Below are positions 8,914-17,171 of a DNA stretch of 64,000 nucleotides, one piece after another. Origin of the DNA: VXPQ01 sp965232485 (GTDB lineage: Bacteria; Bacteroidota; Rhodothermia; Rhodothermales; VXPQ01); assembly GCA_965232485.1 (NCBI GenBank), contig OZ246975.1:496001-560000 (forward strand). The letters are read 5' to 3'. The notes beneath the pieces are model-generated. The model had not been told where the DNA came from and did no database searches. It was given only the letters and a program-made list of their open reading frames with translations. Each line of letters begins with the position of its first letter. Within the stretch, counting starts at the first letter, position 1. A program made the position numbers and the translations under genes.

Positions 8914-10035
8914 ATGCATGTCCCGGAACATGGCGGCGTGAACGCGAACGCAAGCGCAACGCGCCAGGAAACCATCATTGTTCTTGCCCTTGCAATCCTG
9001 GCGGCGCTGGCCTTGAAAATACCGACGCTTTTCGGCCTGTCGCTGGAAGACGGGAACGAAACATTTTACGCCCGCAACGTCAGCCTTTTCGCGCTGCCGT
9101 TTCTGGCCGGATATTTTGCATGGAAGCACGATCTCGACCTGAAAATTTGTTTATGGATCGCGGCGGCTTTCGGCGGGGCCGCCATGCTGGTTAATGTTTT
9201 TCCGTTCCAGCCGGAAGGCGCCACGGAAATACTCGCTATATTGCACCTGCCCATCGCACTGTGGCTCGCCATTGGCGTTGCGTATGCCGGCGGCGCATGG
9301 AACGACCACTCGAAACGCATGGATTTCGTCCGATTTTCCGGGGCGACGTTTTTGTGCTATGTGCTCATCGCGCTTGGGGGCGGCGTCCTGTCGGGCCTTA
9401 CGATGTTCCTGTTCGCCGCGATCGACCTGGACCCCGAATGGTTTGTTACAAACTGGATGATCCCTTGCGGCGCAATGGGGGCTGTGCTTGTAAGCGCCTG
9501 GCTGGCGGAAACGAAGCAACGGACGATGGTTCATATCGCGCCGATCCTGACGCGCCTGTTCACCCCGCTTTTCGCCGGCGTCCTGCTTGTTTTTCTGGGC
9601 GCCATGCTATGGACGGGCAATGTCGTCGGCATGGAGCGCCAGGCGCTGATCGCGTGCGACCTTTTGCTGGTCGTGGTGCTTGGTCTGTTGTTGTACGCTG
9701 TGTCGGCGCGAGACCCGGAGCAAAAGCCGGAAATGTTCGACCGGGTTCAACTGGCGCTTGTCGCGCTGGCGCTGATCGTGGACATGGCGGCGCTCACGGC
9801 CATCGCGGCCCGTATATCGGAGTTCGGATTCAGCCCGAACAAAGCGGCGGCGCTGGGCATGAACCTCGCGCTGCTGGTTAATCTGGCCTGGTCCGCCTGG
9901 CTATATGCACGTTTTCTGCGCGGCGCAGGCTCTTTCGCCGCCCTCAAGCGCTGGCAAACCGATTACCTTCCGGTATACGCAATCTGGGCAGGGATCGTCG
10001 CGGTCGCGTTCCCTCCGCTTTTTCAATACGTTTGA
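8914..10035 (+). CDS. Multi-pass membrane protein, DUF4153-like
   Basis: 373 residues with about ten hydrophobic helices spread through the whole length and a short hydrophilic N-terminus. The segment ARISEFGFSPNKAAALGMN resembles the conserved RI-x-EYGLTPNR stretch of DUF4153 membrane proteins; the rest does not give a firm family. Function unknown. GTG at 8938 is an alternative start. It is 51 bases after the TonB-C gene on the same strand. Its TGA is followed directly by a complete MITE, so no conventional terminator separates it from downstream sequence. Confidence 0.6.
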   Translation: MHVPEHGGVNANASATRQETIIVLALAILAALALKIPTLFGLSLEDGNETFYARNVSLFALPFLAGYFAWKHDLDLKICLWIAAAFGGAAMLVNVFPFQPEGATEILAILHLPIALWLAIGVAYAGGAWNDHSKRMDFVRFSGATFLCYVLIALGGGVLSGLTMFLFAAIDLDPEWFVTNWMIPCGAMGAVLVSAWLAETKQRTMVHIAPILTRLFTPLFAGVLLVFLGAMLWTGNVVGMERQALIACDLLLVVVLGLLLYAVSARDPEQKPEMFDRVQLALVALALIVDMAALTAIAARISEFGFSPNKAAALGMNLALLVNLAWSAWLYARFLRGAGSFAALKRWQTDYLPVYAIWAGIVAVAFPPLFQYV

Positions 10036-10199
10036 CGATACGCTGATTAAGCCGGCGAAATTCACAGGCTGCGAGGGCGGTCGCGGACGCCATGGCCCGA
10101 AGCCGCAGTGTTTTCCGCTGACGTCAACGATGGAAGCAGGACATCCTTTGCCCGCGAACGCGACGCGCCAGGCAAAGTCGTTTTGATCAAAGCATATCC
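10036..10199 (-). mobile_element. Complete short MITE, reverse orientation
   Basis: Ends are CGATACGCTGATTAAGCC and GTTTTGATCAAAGCATATCC, inverted relative to each other. The interior, read on the minus strand, carries the family blocks (CATCGTTGACGTCAGCGG, AAAACACTGCGGCTTCGGG). About 164 bp. The flanking 4-mers (TTGA / TTCG) do not match, so any target duplication has decayed. The remaining bases to the DUF1015 start (10200-10365) show no gene. Confidence 0.8.
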
Positions 10200-10365
10200 T
10201 TCGTCAAAAGGGGGCGTTCGAGCAGAAAGGCTCGCCGCGCTGCCGCCGGGCGCGTCGCCTTAATCGCTTATTCGCTGCGGTTTCACGGCACGGGAGCCAT
10301 GCATTTCCGAAATTGCACTGGATTGTTTTTTCTGCGATATCCTGGCCCTTGCCAACGCTTTGCCT

Positions 10366-11586
10366 ATGGCGATCCTGCACCCGTTTCGCGCGCTCCGTCC
10401 CGTTCCCGACAAGGCGGCAGAAGTGGCTTCCGTGCCCTACGATGTGGTCGATGCGGAGGAGGCCCGCACCCTTGCCGCCGGACGACCGCTGAGTTTTTTG
10501 CATGTGGTTCGTCCAGAGATTGACCTTCCGCCGGATGCGGACGAATATGCCCCGGAAATTTATGCGCGCGGCGCCGCCAACCTGCAATCCTTTGTCCGCA
10601 ACGAGGCCTCTGTACAGGACCCGGAACCGTCCGTGTATCTGTACCGCCTCGAAATGGACGGACGGACGCAAACCGGCGTATTCGGATGCGTTTCGGTCGA
10701 GGAATACGATCAGGGGATTATCCTGAAACATGAAAAAACGCGTCCGAAAAAGGAAACGGACCGTGTCCGGCATATCGTCGCGCAGCAGGCGCACGCCGAA
10801 CCGGTCATTATGACGTACCGGAACACGGATCGCATCGATGCACTGGTTGCGGACGCCGCGGGGCGGGAACCGCTCTACGACTTCACGGCGGAGGATGGCG
10901 TCCGGCATGCGATCTGGAAAGCGGAACGCAAGGATGCCGAGGCGCTGGTAGAAGCCTTCCGGGGCGTGGAGCGCTTGTACATTGCGGACGGGCATCATCG
11001 GTGCGCGGCGGCGTCGCGCGCGGCGGCGGAACTGCGCGAAGCCGACGTCGAATGCCCGGAGGCGGCGTTTTTTCCGGCGGCGCTGTTTCCCCTTAGCGAA
11101 TTGCGCATCCTGGCCTACAACCGCATCGTGCATACATTGCCTGTCCCCGGAAGCGCATTCCTGGACGTATTGACCGATCGCTTCGACCTGTCTCTCGATT
11201 CCGGAAAGAAAACCCCTGTGGAGCCGGGCCACGTTTGCCTGTACCTGAATGGACGGTGGCATACGATATCCCTTCCGGCGACCGGGCGCAGCGAAGTAGC
11301 CGACACGCTGGACGTAGCCCGCCTCAGCGAGCATCTGCTGGAGCCCGTCTTCGGAATCATGGATCAACGCCTGGATCCGAACATCGACTTCGTGGGAGGC
11401 ATTCGCGGCGCCGACGAACTGGAGCGTATCGTTGATTCCGGACGGGCGGAACTGGCTATTTCCATGTACCCGACCCGCGTGGAGGAATTGCTTGCGGTAT
11501 CCAATGCGGGCCTGCTTATGCCGCCGAAATCCACCTGGTTCGAGCCGAAACTCCGCAGCGGGTTGCTCGTGCACTTGTTCGAATAG
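10366..11586 (+). CDS. DUF1015 family protein
   Basis: 406 residues from ATG 10366; a TTG two codons earlier is in frame. Full-length match to DUF1015 (COG4198): HPFRALRPVPDKAAEVASVPYD at the start, ILKHEKTRPKKETDR, and the conserved YIADGHHRCAAA motif, with AISMYPT and MPPKSTWFEPKLRSGL at the end. The charged EKT and DGHHR motifs look like a catalytic or binding site but no reaction is known. In many Bacteroidota and other bacteria this gene neighbours serC, as it does here (82 bases upstream), which suggests a role linked to serine or phosphoserine metabolism. Confidence 0.9.
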   Translation: MAILHPFRALRPVPDKAAEVASVPYDVVDAEEARTLAAGRPLSFLHVVRPEIDLPPDADEYAPEIYARGAANLQSFVRNEASVQDPEPSVYLYRLEMDGRTQTGVFGCVSVEEYDQGIILKHEKTRPKKETDRVRHIVAQQAHAEPVIMTYRNTDRIDALVADAAGREPLYDFTAEDGVRHAIWKAERKDAEALVEAFRGVERLYIADGHHRCAAASRAAAELREADVECPEAAFFPAALFPLSELRILAYNRIVHTLPVPGSAFLDVLTDRFDLSLDSGKKTPVEPGHVCLYLNGRWHTISLPATGRSEVADTLDVARLSEHLLEPVFGIMDQRLDPNIDFVGGIRGADELERIVDSGRAELAISMYPTRVEELLAVSNAGLLMPPKSTWFEPKLRSGLLVHLFE

Positions 11587-11668
11587 CGCGCCTTGTCGTA
11601 CTATTTCGTCCTGTCGCATGGCTTCCGGGCCTGCGGCTTCCCGATCATCCCTTGTCCTGCATTCCGCC

Positions 11669-12739
11669 ATGCGCTTGCATAATTTTTCCGCCGGTCCCGG
11701 AACGCTTCCGGAAACCGTCCTGCTGGAAATAAAAGAGGAACTCCCGATCTATGGCGACCTGGGCGCCTCTGTCCTTGAAATCAGCCATCGTTCGGCGACC
11801 TACGCGAAGATTGCACAGGACGCCCGGGATTGCATGCGGCGCTTGCTCGGCGTCGGCAAAGAATGGCATGTGCTCTTTTTGCAAGGAGGGGCGTCCATGC
11901 AGTTTCACCAGGCGCCGCTGAATTTCCGGGGAGCGGAAGCCTCTGCCGATTACGTAGTGACCGGTCGATGGGCCGCGAATGCGCTGAAGGAAGCGCAGCG
12001 AACGGGCAAAGCGCGGGCCGCGGCTTCCAGCGAAGACCGGAATTTTTCGTACATCCCGGATATCGCCGCATGGGATATTGATCCCGGAGCGGCCTACCTG
12101 CATATCACCTCGAACAACACGGTGGCCGGCACGCAATTTACGAAAATCCCGCAGGTCGCGTTGCCGCTCGTATGCGACGCCTCCAGCGATTTTCTGAGCC
12201 GCCCGATCAATATGGCGAAACATGCGCTCATCTATGCGGGCGCGCAAAAAAACATCGGCCCGGCAGGGGCCACCGCGGTCCTGGTGCGCGACGATTTTCT
12301 GCAACGCCGCAACGCTTCGCTGCCGATTATGCTGGATTACGGAATCCACGCCGCGAAATTGTACAATACGCCGCCTGTGTTTGCCGTGTACGTCATCGGG
12401 AAGGTGCTGGCCTGGCTGGAAGCGCAGGGCGGACTGGAAGCCATGGAAAAAATCAACGAGCGCAAGGCAGGCGCCCTCTACGCCCGCATTGATCGAACGG
12501 ATTTTTACCGCGGCGCCGCGCGCAAGGAGGACCGCTCGCGGATGAACATAACCTTTCGTTTGCCGTCCGAAGACCTTGAAGCCCGTTTTCTGTCCGAAGC
12601 AAACGAACAGGGCCTGCTGGCGTTGAAAGGACACCGCTCGGTGGGCGGCATGCGCGCCTCGCTCTACAATGCTTGCCCGGAAGCATCCGTGGAGGCGCTC
12701 ATCGCCTTTATGGACGATTTCGAAAGGCAGCACGGATGA
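11669..12739 (+). CDS. serC: Phosphoserine aminotransferase
   Basis: 356 residues, normal length for SerC. It makes 3-phosphoserine from 3-phosphohydroxypyruvate with glutamate, and usually also serves pyridoxine synthesis. Start MRLHNFSAGPGTLPE is the family N-terminus; GGASMQFHQAPLNF and YAGAQKNIGPAG (with the PLP-binding lysine) and KGHRSVGGMRASLYNA are diagnostic. A longer upstream frame has no homology. The TGA stop lies inside a MITE terminus (12734-12750), so the original 3' end may have been altered by an insertion. DUF1015 is immediately upstream. Confidence 0.95.
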   Translation: MRLHNFSAGPGTLPETVLLEIKEELPIYGDLGASVLEISHRSATYAKIAQDARDCMRRLLGVGKEWHVLFLQGGASMQFHQAPLNFRGAEASADYVVTGRWAANALKEAQRTGKARAAASSEDRNFSYIPDIAAWDIDPGAAYLHITSNNTVAGTQFTKIPQVALPLVCDASSDFLSRPINMAKHALIYAGAQKNIGPAGATAVLVRDDFLQRRNASLPIMLDYGIHAAKLYNTPPVFAVYVIGKVLAWLEAQGGLEAMEKINERKAGALYARIDRTDFYRGAARKEDRSRMNITFRLPSEDLEARFLSEANEQGLLALKGHRSVGGMRASLYNACPEASVEALIAFMDDFERQHG

Positions 12740-12750
12740 TCAACGTATCC
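12734..12750. repeat. Solo MITE terminus overlapping the serC stop
   Basis: GGATGATCAACGTATCC: the last 14 bases are a right-end terminus (TGATCAGCGTATCC with one change). The serC TGA is its first three bases. No partner end is found before the insertion sequence at 12812. Confidence 0.55.
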
Positions 12751-12811
12751 CTTATATTTTCGCCTGGCTTGTGCGCAGGGCTTGCCGCGCGCGCGGCTGA
12801 TATGAAAACAT

Positions 12812-13982
12812 GGATACTCTGATCAATCCGGTGTTTGGGGGTCAGATTGAAGGCATTGAAGATTTCGATGCGTACAGGGAGCGATTTTTGGTCGAATCCA
12901 ACGTTAAATCGTCGATATTGTCGCGTTTTTGCGCCCCGGGCGCCTCAAAACGGGGCGCTCGGGCATACCTATCGGGCGACAGCTATCAATTTCTTGCGCG
13001 CCATGTAGAAATTCGCCAGCGCAAACAGCGTATAGACCTGCGCCGCGTTCTTGCGCAACCCCCGGTAGCGCGTCTTGCGGTAACCCCAAAGATGCTTGAC
13101 CACCCCGAAGGGATGTTCTACGCGCGCACGAATGCGGTTGCTCTTGCGATTGAACGAAGCGTCCGCGCAGGTCAGTTTCCTGCCTCTGGCCGCCTTGCGC
13201 AACACCCGCCAGGCGACGCCTTGCGACTCGGCCTGCTCCTTGCGCTTTCGGCACGCGTAGCCCTTGTCGCCGTAAATCTCCTTCTCCTCGCCGTGCAGAC
13301 ACTGCTCCATCATCGTCACGTCGTGCACGTTCGCAGCCGTCACCTCTACGCTGTGCACATAGCCCTGCGTGTCCGTGCCGATATGCGCTTTCATCCCGAA
13401 ACGCCACTTGTTCGCCTTGCGAGTGGACTTCATCTCAGGATCGCGCGCGCCGGTGCGGTTCTTCGTAGACGCAGGAGCAGAAATGATCGTCGCGTCCACT
13501 ATGCTGCCCTCGCGAACCATGACGCCGTGAGCACGAAGATGCTTGTTGCTAATCGACAGAAGCCTCTTCGTCAGCCCGCGCTCCTCGAGCCAGTGGCGAA
13601 ACTTGCATATCGTCGTCTCGTCCGGCGCGTAGCCCGCGTCAAGACGAGCGAAACGACGCATCGCGATATTGTCGTGAAGAGCGTCTTCCATGCCCGGATC
13701 CGAATGACCGAACCACTGCTGCATGAAGTAGATACGAAGCATCGTTTCAAAACCGACCGGAGGACGACCCCTTGCTCCCTGCGGATAGAAAGGCTCCAAC
13801 TCCGAAAGAAAAGCCTCCCATGGAAGCACCGAGTCCATCTGCTCGAGAAATCGCTGGTTACGCGTCTTTTTCGTGCGGCTTTGGTAGGCTACGTCCTCGA
13901 ATGAAAACTGGAGCATCGGATTTCCTCGATTGGTAATGGGATATACCGTAAAATACAAACGGGGGATTAAATCAGAGTATCC
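12812..13982 (-). mobile_element. IS5-family insertion sequence, complete
   Basis: 1171 bp. Left end GGATACTCTGATCAATCC; right end, read inward on the minus strand, GGATACTCTGATTTAATCC. It is flanked by a 4-bp direct repeat ACAT (12808-12811 and 13983-13986), taken as the target duplication. It holds one DDE transposase gene on the minus strand, with about 140 noncoding bases between the left end and the transposase stop, including a GCGCCCCG / CGGGGCGC inverted repeat. Its ends are nearly those of the small dispersed elements throughout the window. The right end is 20 bases from the pntAA start codon. Confidence 0.93.
12969..13916 (-). CDS. IS5-family transposase
   Basis: 315 residues from ATG 13916, chosen because GAGGAAA lies just upstream; an earlier in-frame ATG at 13958 lacks this. 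N-terminal domain with RPPVGFETMLRIYFMQQWF (DUF772-like), then a DDE nuclease fold: D in SIVDATI, D in IYGDKGYACRK, and E in RARVEHPFGVVKHLWGY, the IS5-type signature. The enzyme cuts and joins the element ends during transposition. No frameshift or internal stop is visible, so the element may be active. It is the only transposase in the window and is a candidate to move the related MITEs in trans. Confidence 0.95.
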   Translation of the reverse strand: MLQFSFEDVAYQSRTKKTRNQRFLEQMDSVLPWEAFLSELEPFYPQGARGRPPVGFETMLRIYFMQQWFGHSDPGMEDALHDNIAMRRFARLDAGYAPDETTICKFRHWLEERGLTKRLLSISNKHLRAHGVMVREGSIVDATIISAPASTKNRTGARDPEMKSTRKANKWRFGMKAHIGTDTQGYVHSVEVTAANVHDVTMMEQCLHGEEKEIYGDKGYACRKRKEQAESQGVAWRVLRKAARGRKLTCADASFNRKSNRIRARVEHPFGVVKHLWGYRKTRYRGLRKNAAQVYTLFALANFYMARKKLIAVAR

Positions 13983-14002
13983 ACATCTTTATTGCGAGGC
14001 GT

Positions 14003-15139
14003 ATGGCGTTGACCATTGGGGTTCCAAAGGAGACCACAGACGGCGAGCGGCGCGTGGCCGTCGTTCCCGAAGTCGCGCGCAAGCTCGTGCGCGCCGGGTT
14101 TGAGGTCGTGATGGAGGCAGGGGCTGGCGAAGCGGCGTATTTTCCCGATAATGCGTTTCGGGAATCCGGCGTGCGAATCGAAACGGATAGCGAGGCGCTG
14201 GGCGCGGACATCGTGCTGAAAGTCGCCCCGCCCACGGAATCCGAAATCGGCAAGATGTCTTCCGGCGGGGTATTTCTGGGCATGTTGGATCCGTTGGGCC
14301 AACCCGTCCTGGCGCGGGAAATGGCGGCGCGATCCGTGACGGCGCTCAGCATGGAGTTGACCCCCCGCATATCCCGCGCGCAAAAGATGGATGCGCTTTC
14401 CGCCATGAGCAGCGTGGCGGGATATGCCGCCGTGTTGCAAGCCGCTGCGGAATTACCCCGTTTTTTTCCGCTCCTGACAACCGCGGCGGGCACCGTGAAG
14501 CCGGCGAACGTGCTGGTGCTGGGCGCAGGCGTGGCCGGGCTGCAAGCCATTGCTACGGCAAGGCGGCTTGGCGCTCGCGTGTCCGCCTACGATATCCGGG
14601 ACGCTGCGCAGGAAGAAGTGCGCAGCCTGGGCGCAAAGTTCGTGGAATTGGCGTTCGAGACGCAAGAAGGCGCCGATACGGGCGGATACGCCAAAGCATT
14701 GACCGAAGAAAAAGCAGCCCAACAAACCGAATTGCTCATTCCGCATATCGGGGCGGCGGATGTGGTGATTTCAACCGCGCTGGTGCCGGGCCGACCCGCT
14801 CCGATCCTGATCATGGACAAGGCCTTGCAAGCCATGAAGCCCGGGTCTGTGGTGATTGATCTGGCGGCCCCCGGCGGAGGCAATTGCGCTGTCACCCGAC
14901 CGGGCGAAATCGTCATGTACGGGCACGGCGTACGTATTTTCGGCCCCGTCGACCTTCCGTCCCGGGCGCCGATCGACGCAAGCGCCATGTATGCTCGCAC
15001 GCTGTTCGCCGTACTGACGGAATTTTCCGACGGCGAAACTTTCCGCGCGGATTTCGAGGACGACATTTTCCGGGGGATGTGCGTTGCGCACGACGGACAA
15101 GTCGTGCACGAGCGCGTCCGCGCCTTGCTCGAAACATAG
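14003..15139 (+). CDS. pntAA: NAD(P) transhydrogenase alpha subunit, part 1
   Basis: 378 residues, the soluble NAD(H)-binding domain I of proton-translocating transhydrogenase. Marks are the alanine-dehydrogenase-like start IGVPKETTDGERRVAVVPE, the Rossmann stretch VLGAGVAGLQAIATARRLGA and SVVIDLAAPGGGNC. With the next two genes it transfers hydride between NADH and NADP+ driven by the proton gradient, supplying NADPH. The three-gene form (split alpha) is common outside enterobacteria. An IS element ends 20 bases before the ATG, so any native promoter has been displaced. Confidence 0.95.
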   Translation: MALTIGVPKETTDGERRVAVVPEVARKLVRAGFEVVMEAGAGEAAYFPDNAFRESGVRIETDSEALGADIVLKVAPPTESEIGKMSSGGVFLGMLDPLGQPVLAREMAARSVTALSMELTPRISRAQKMDALSAMSSVAGYAAVLQAAAELPRFFPLLTTAAGTVKPANVLVLGAGVAGLQAIATARRLGARVSAYDIRDAAQEEVRSLGAKFVELAFETQEGADTGGYAKALTEEKAAQQTELLIPHIGAADVVISTALVPGRPAPILIMDKALQAMKPGSVVIDLAAPGGGNCAVTRPGEIVMYGHGVRIFGPVDLPSRAPIDASAMYARTLFAVLTEFSDGETFRADFEDDIFRGMCVAHDGQVVHERVRALLET

Positions 15140-15188
15140 TCCGCCTCGCTTCCCGTCATTCGCCCTGCTTCCGATCCGCTCCGTTCCA

Positions 15189-15503
15189 ATGCTAAGCAAT
15201 CTGGTCATATTCGTTCTGGCGGCCTTTATTGGCTTCGAAATCATCAGCAAGGTGCCGCAAACCTTGCACACGCCGCTTATGTCCGGCACGAACGCCATCA
15301 GCGGCATTACCATTGTCGGAGCTCTTGTAGCGACCGGCATGATTGAGAGTCCCTGGGCCAAATGGATTGGTTTTGCGGCGCTTATCGTCGCCACGATCAA
15401 CGTGGTCGGAGGTTTTCTCGTCACGGATCGGATGTTGCAAATGTTCAAGCCGAAGCGGCGGGCAAGCCCTGATCGCACGGCCCGCGCCGCCGAGACCTCC
15501 TGA
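15189..15503 (+). CDS. pntAB: NAD(P) transhydrogenase alpha subunit, part 2
   Basis: 104 residues from ATG 15189. It has three to four transmembrane helices with the typical IISKVPQTLHTPLMSGTNAISGI motif of the membrane part of the alpha subunit, which contributes to the proton channel of the PntAA-PntAB-PntB complex. An upstream extension of the frame has no homology. It is 49 bases after pntAA and 12 bases before pntB. Confidence 0.95.
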   Translation: MLSNLVIFVLAAFIGFEIISKVPQTLHTPLMSGTNAISGITIVGALVATGMIESPWAKWIGFAALIVATINVVGGFLVTDRMLQMFKPKRRASPDRTARAAETS

Positions 15504-15515
15504 CGCTTCGTCCCG

Positions 15516-16988
15516 ATGCAAAACATAATCTTACTGGCTTATCTCGTGGCCGCCGTGCTCTTTATTCTGGGCATGAAGCGGCTGCAATCCCCGGCGACAG
15601 CCCGCGCGGGAAACCGACTGTCCGCGCTCGGCATGTTGATTGCGGTCGTGGCGACGCTGTTGCTTCAGAAAATTCTTTCCCCCGTAGAAATGATCGCAGG
15701 CTGTGCGGTTGGCGCGGCGACAGGCCTGCTGCTGGCCCGCCGCGTAGCCATGACAAGCATGCCGGAGTTGGTGGCGGCGTTCAACGGGTTCGGGGGATTG
15801 GCGTCGGCGCTCGTGGCGGGCGGAGAAATTGCGCGCTACCTGGCGGCGGAAACGAGCGGCGGTACGTTCACCGAGGTCGTTCAGGCCGGCGCCGTCCTGA
15901 CTCCGCTGGACGTTCCAGCGGCGATCATCGCCGCGCTGTGCATTCTGATCGGCGCTCTTACCTTTTCCGGAAGCTTTGTGGCGTTTGGCAAACTGGGGGG
16001 GCGTCTGAGCGGCAATCCCGTTTCGTTTCCGGGGATGCGGACGCTCACGGCGCTGATCGCGCTGGGCGCGCTTGGGGCAGGCGGATACCTGATCTACGGA
16101 GCAGGCGCTTCCTTTGGAGCCATGGATATGCAAGCCATTCTGTGGGGCTCCCTGACTTTGGGTTTTCTTGCGCTGGCGCTGGGCGTTCTGCTGGTCGTTC
16201 CTATCGGCGGCGCGGACATGCCGGTGGTCGTGGCGCTTCTGAACGCCTATTCGGGACTTGCCGCGGCGGCCACCGGATTCATGCTGGACAACACGGCGCT
16301 TATCGTAAGCGGCGCGTTGGTGGGCGCATCGGGCCTCATCCTGACCTCCATTATGTGCGAGGCCATGAACCGGTCATTGCTGAATGTTCTGCTGGGCGGG
16401 TTTGGCGGAGACGGCGACGGGGGCGCCCCGGCCGTGGAAGGCGCCCGGGACGATCTGACGGCGCAGGAAACGTCGGTAGAGGATGTCGCCATCCAGTTGA
16501 GCTACGCAGAACAGGTGATTATCGTGCCCGGGTATGGCATGGCGGTAGCCCAGGCGCAGCATCAGGTCCGCGAACTGTCGGATATGCTGCAAGCGCGGGG
16601 CGTAACGGTGAAATACGCTATTCATCCGGTGGCCGGCCGCATGCCCGGACATATGAACGTATTGCTTGCCGAGGCGGACGTACCCTACGATCAGCTGTAC
16701 GAAATGGACGATATCAATCACGAATTCGGGATGACGGATGTTTCGCTCGTGATCGGCGCCAACGATGTGGTCAATCCGGCGGCGCGCACGGACAAGGCCA
16801 GCCCCATCTACGGGATGCCCATTCTGGACGTGGATCGTTCCGGTACGGTGGTGACGCTCAAACGCAGCCTGCGTCCCGGCTATTCCGGCGTCGGGAATAT
16901 GTTGTTCTACCAGGACAACGCGCGCATGCTTTTTGGAGATGCGAAAGATTCGCTGTCGAAACTTGTGGCTGCCGTAAAAAATCTGTAG
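15516..16988 (+). CDS. pntB: NAD(P) transhydrogenase beta subunit
   Basis: 490 residues. The first ~290 are hydrophobic (membrane domain II), the last ~180 form the NADP(H)-binding domain III. Conserved segments include VAAFNGFGGLASALVAG, VALLNAYSGLAAAATGF, VIIVPGYGMAVAQAQ, HPVAGRMPGHMNVLLAEA and VIGANDVVNPAA. It completes the transhydrogenase with the two upstream genes. About 180 bases of noncoding sequence follow, ending in a hairpin shared with the convergent symporter gene. Confidence 0.96.
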   Translation: MQNIILLAYLVAAVLFILGMKRLQSPATARAGNRLSALGMLIAVVATLLLQKILSPVEMIAGCAVGAATGLLLARRVAMTSMPELVAAFNGFGGLASALVAGGEIARYLAAETSGGTFTEVVQAGAVLTPLDVPAAIIAALCILIGALTFSGSFVAFGKLGGRLSGNPVSFPGMRTLTALIALGALGAGGYLIYGAGASFGAMDMQAILWGSLTLGFLALALGVLLVVPIGGADMPVVVALLNAYSGLAAAATGFMLDNTALIVSGALVGASGLILTSIMCEAMNRSLLNVLLGGFGGDGDGGAPAVEGARDDLTAQETSVEDVAIQLSYAEQVIIVPGYGMAVAQAQHQVRELSDMLQARGVTVKYAIHPVAGRMPGHMNVLLAEADVPYDQLYEMDDINHEFGMTDVSLVIGANDVVNPAARTDKASPIYGMPILDVDRSGTVVTLKRSLRPGYSGVGNMLFYQDNARMLFGDAKDSLSKLVAAVKNL

Positions 16989-17149
16989 GCGTTTCGCGGG
17001 AGGGACATTACCGGGAGAATGAAGCATCTCCATGTCCGAACGGAGTACGCTCCAGCACAAGGGGCTCGCCCCGCGCTCGTCTCTCCGCTCGGGCCGGCGG
17101 TGATCGCCGCGCATTCCAGCCCTGAGGACCCCGACCATTTTACAGCAAG

Positions 17150-17171
17150 GAATCACGAAGATTCGTGATTC
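17150..17171. terminator. Perfect hairpin between convergent pntB and symporter genes
   Basis: GAATCACGAA-GA-TTCGTGATTC, a perfect 10-bp inverted repeat with a 2-base loop. It overlaps the symporter stop codon (TGA at 17172-17170 on the minus strand). No long T run follows on either strand, so it is either a weak bidirectional terminator or an mRNA 3'-end stabiliser. Confidence 0.45.

Noticed and set aside
10204..11670. 488-codon minus-strand frame
   Set aside because: Shadow of DUF1015 on the opposite strand; no domain signal.
12930..12962. GCGCCCCG / CGGGGCGC hairpin in the IS as a transposase terminator
   Set aside because: On the transposase strand the stem is followed by A residues rather than a T run, so it is not a normal intrinsic terminator.
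12810..13904. 364-codon plus-strand frame inside the insertion sequence
   Set aside because: It runs antisense to the transposase, whose DDE residues are clear on the other strand. Its start merely coincides with the IS end.
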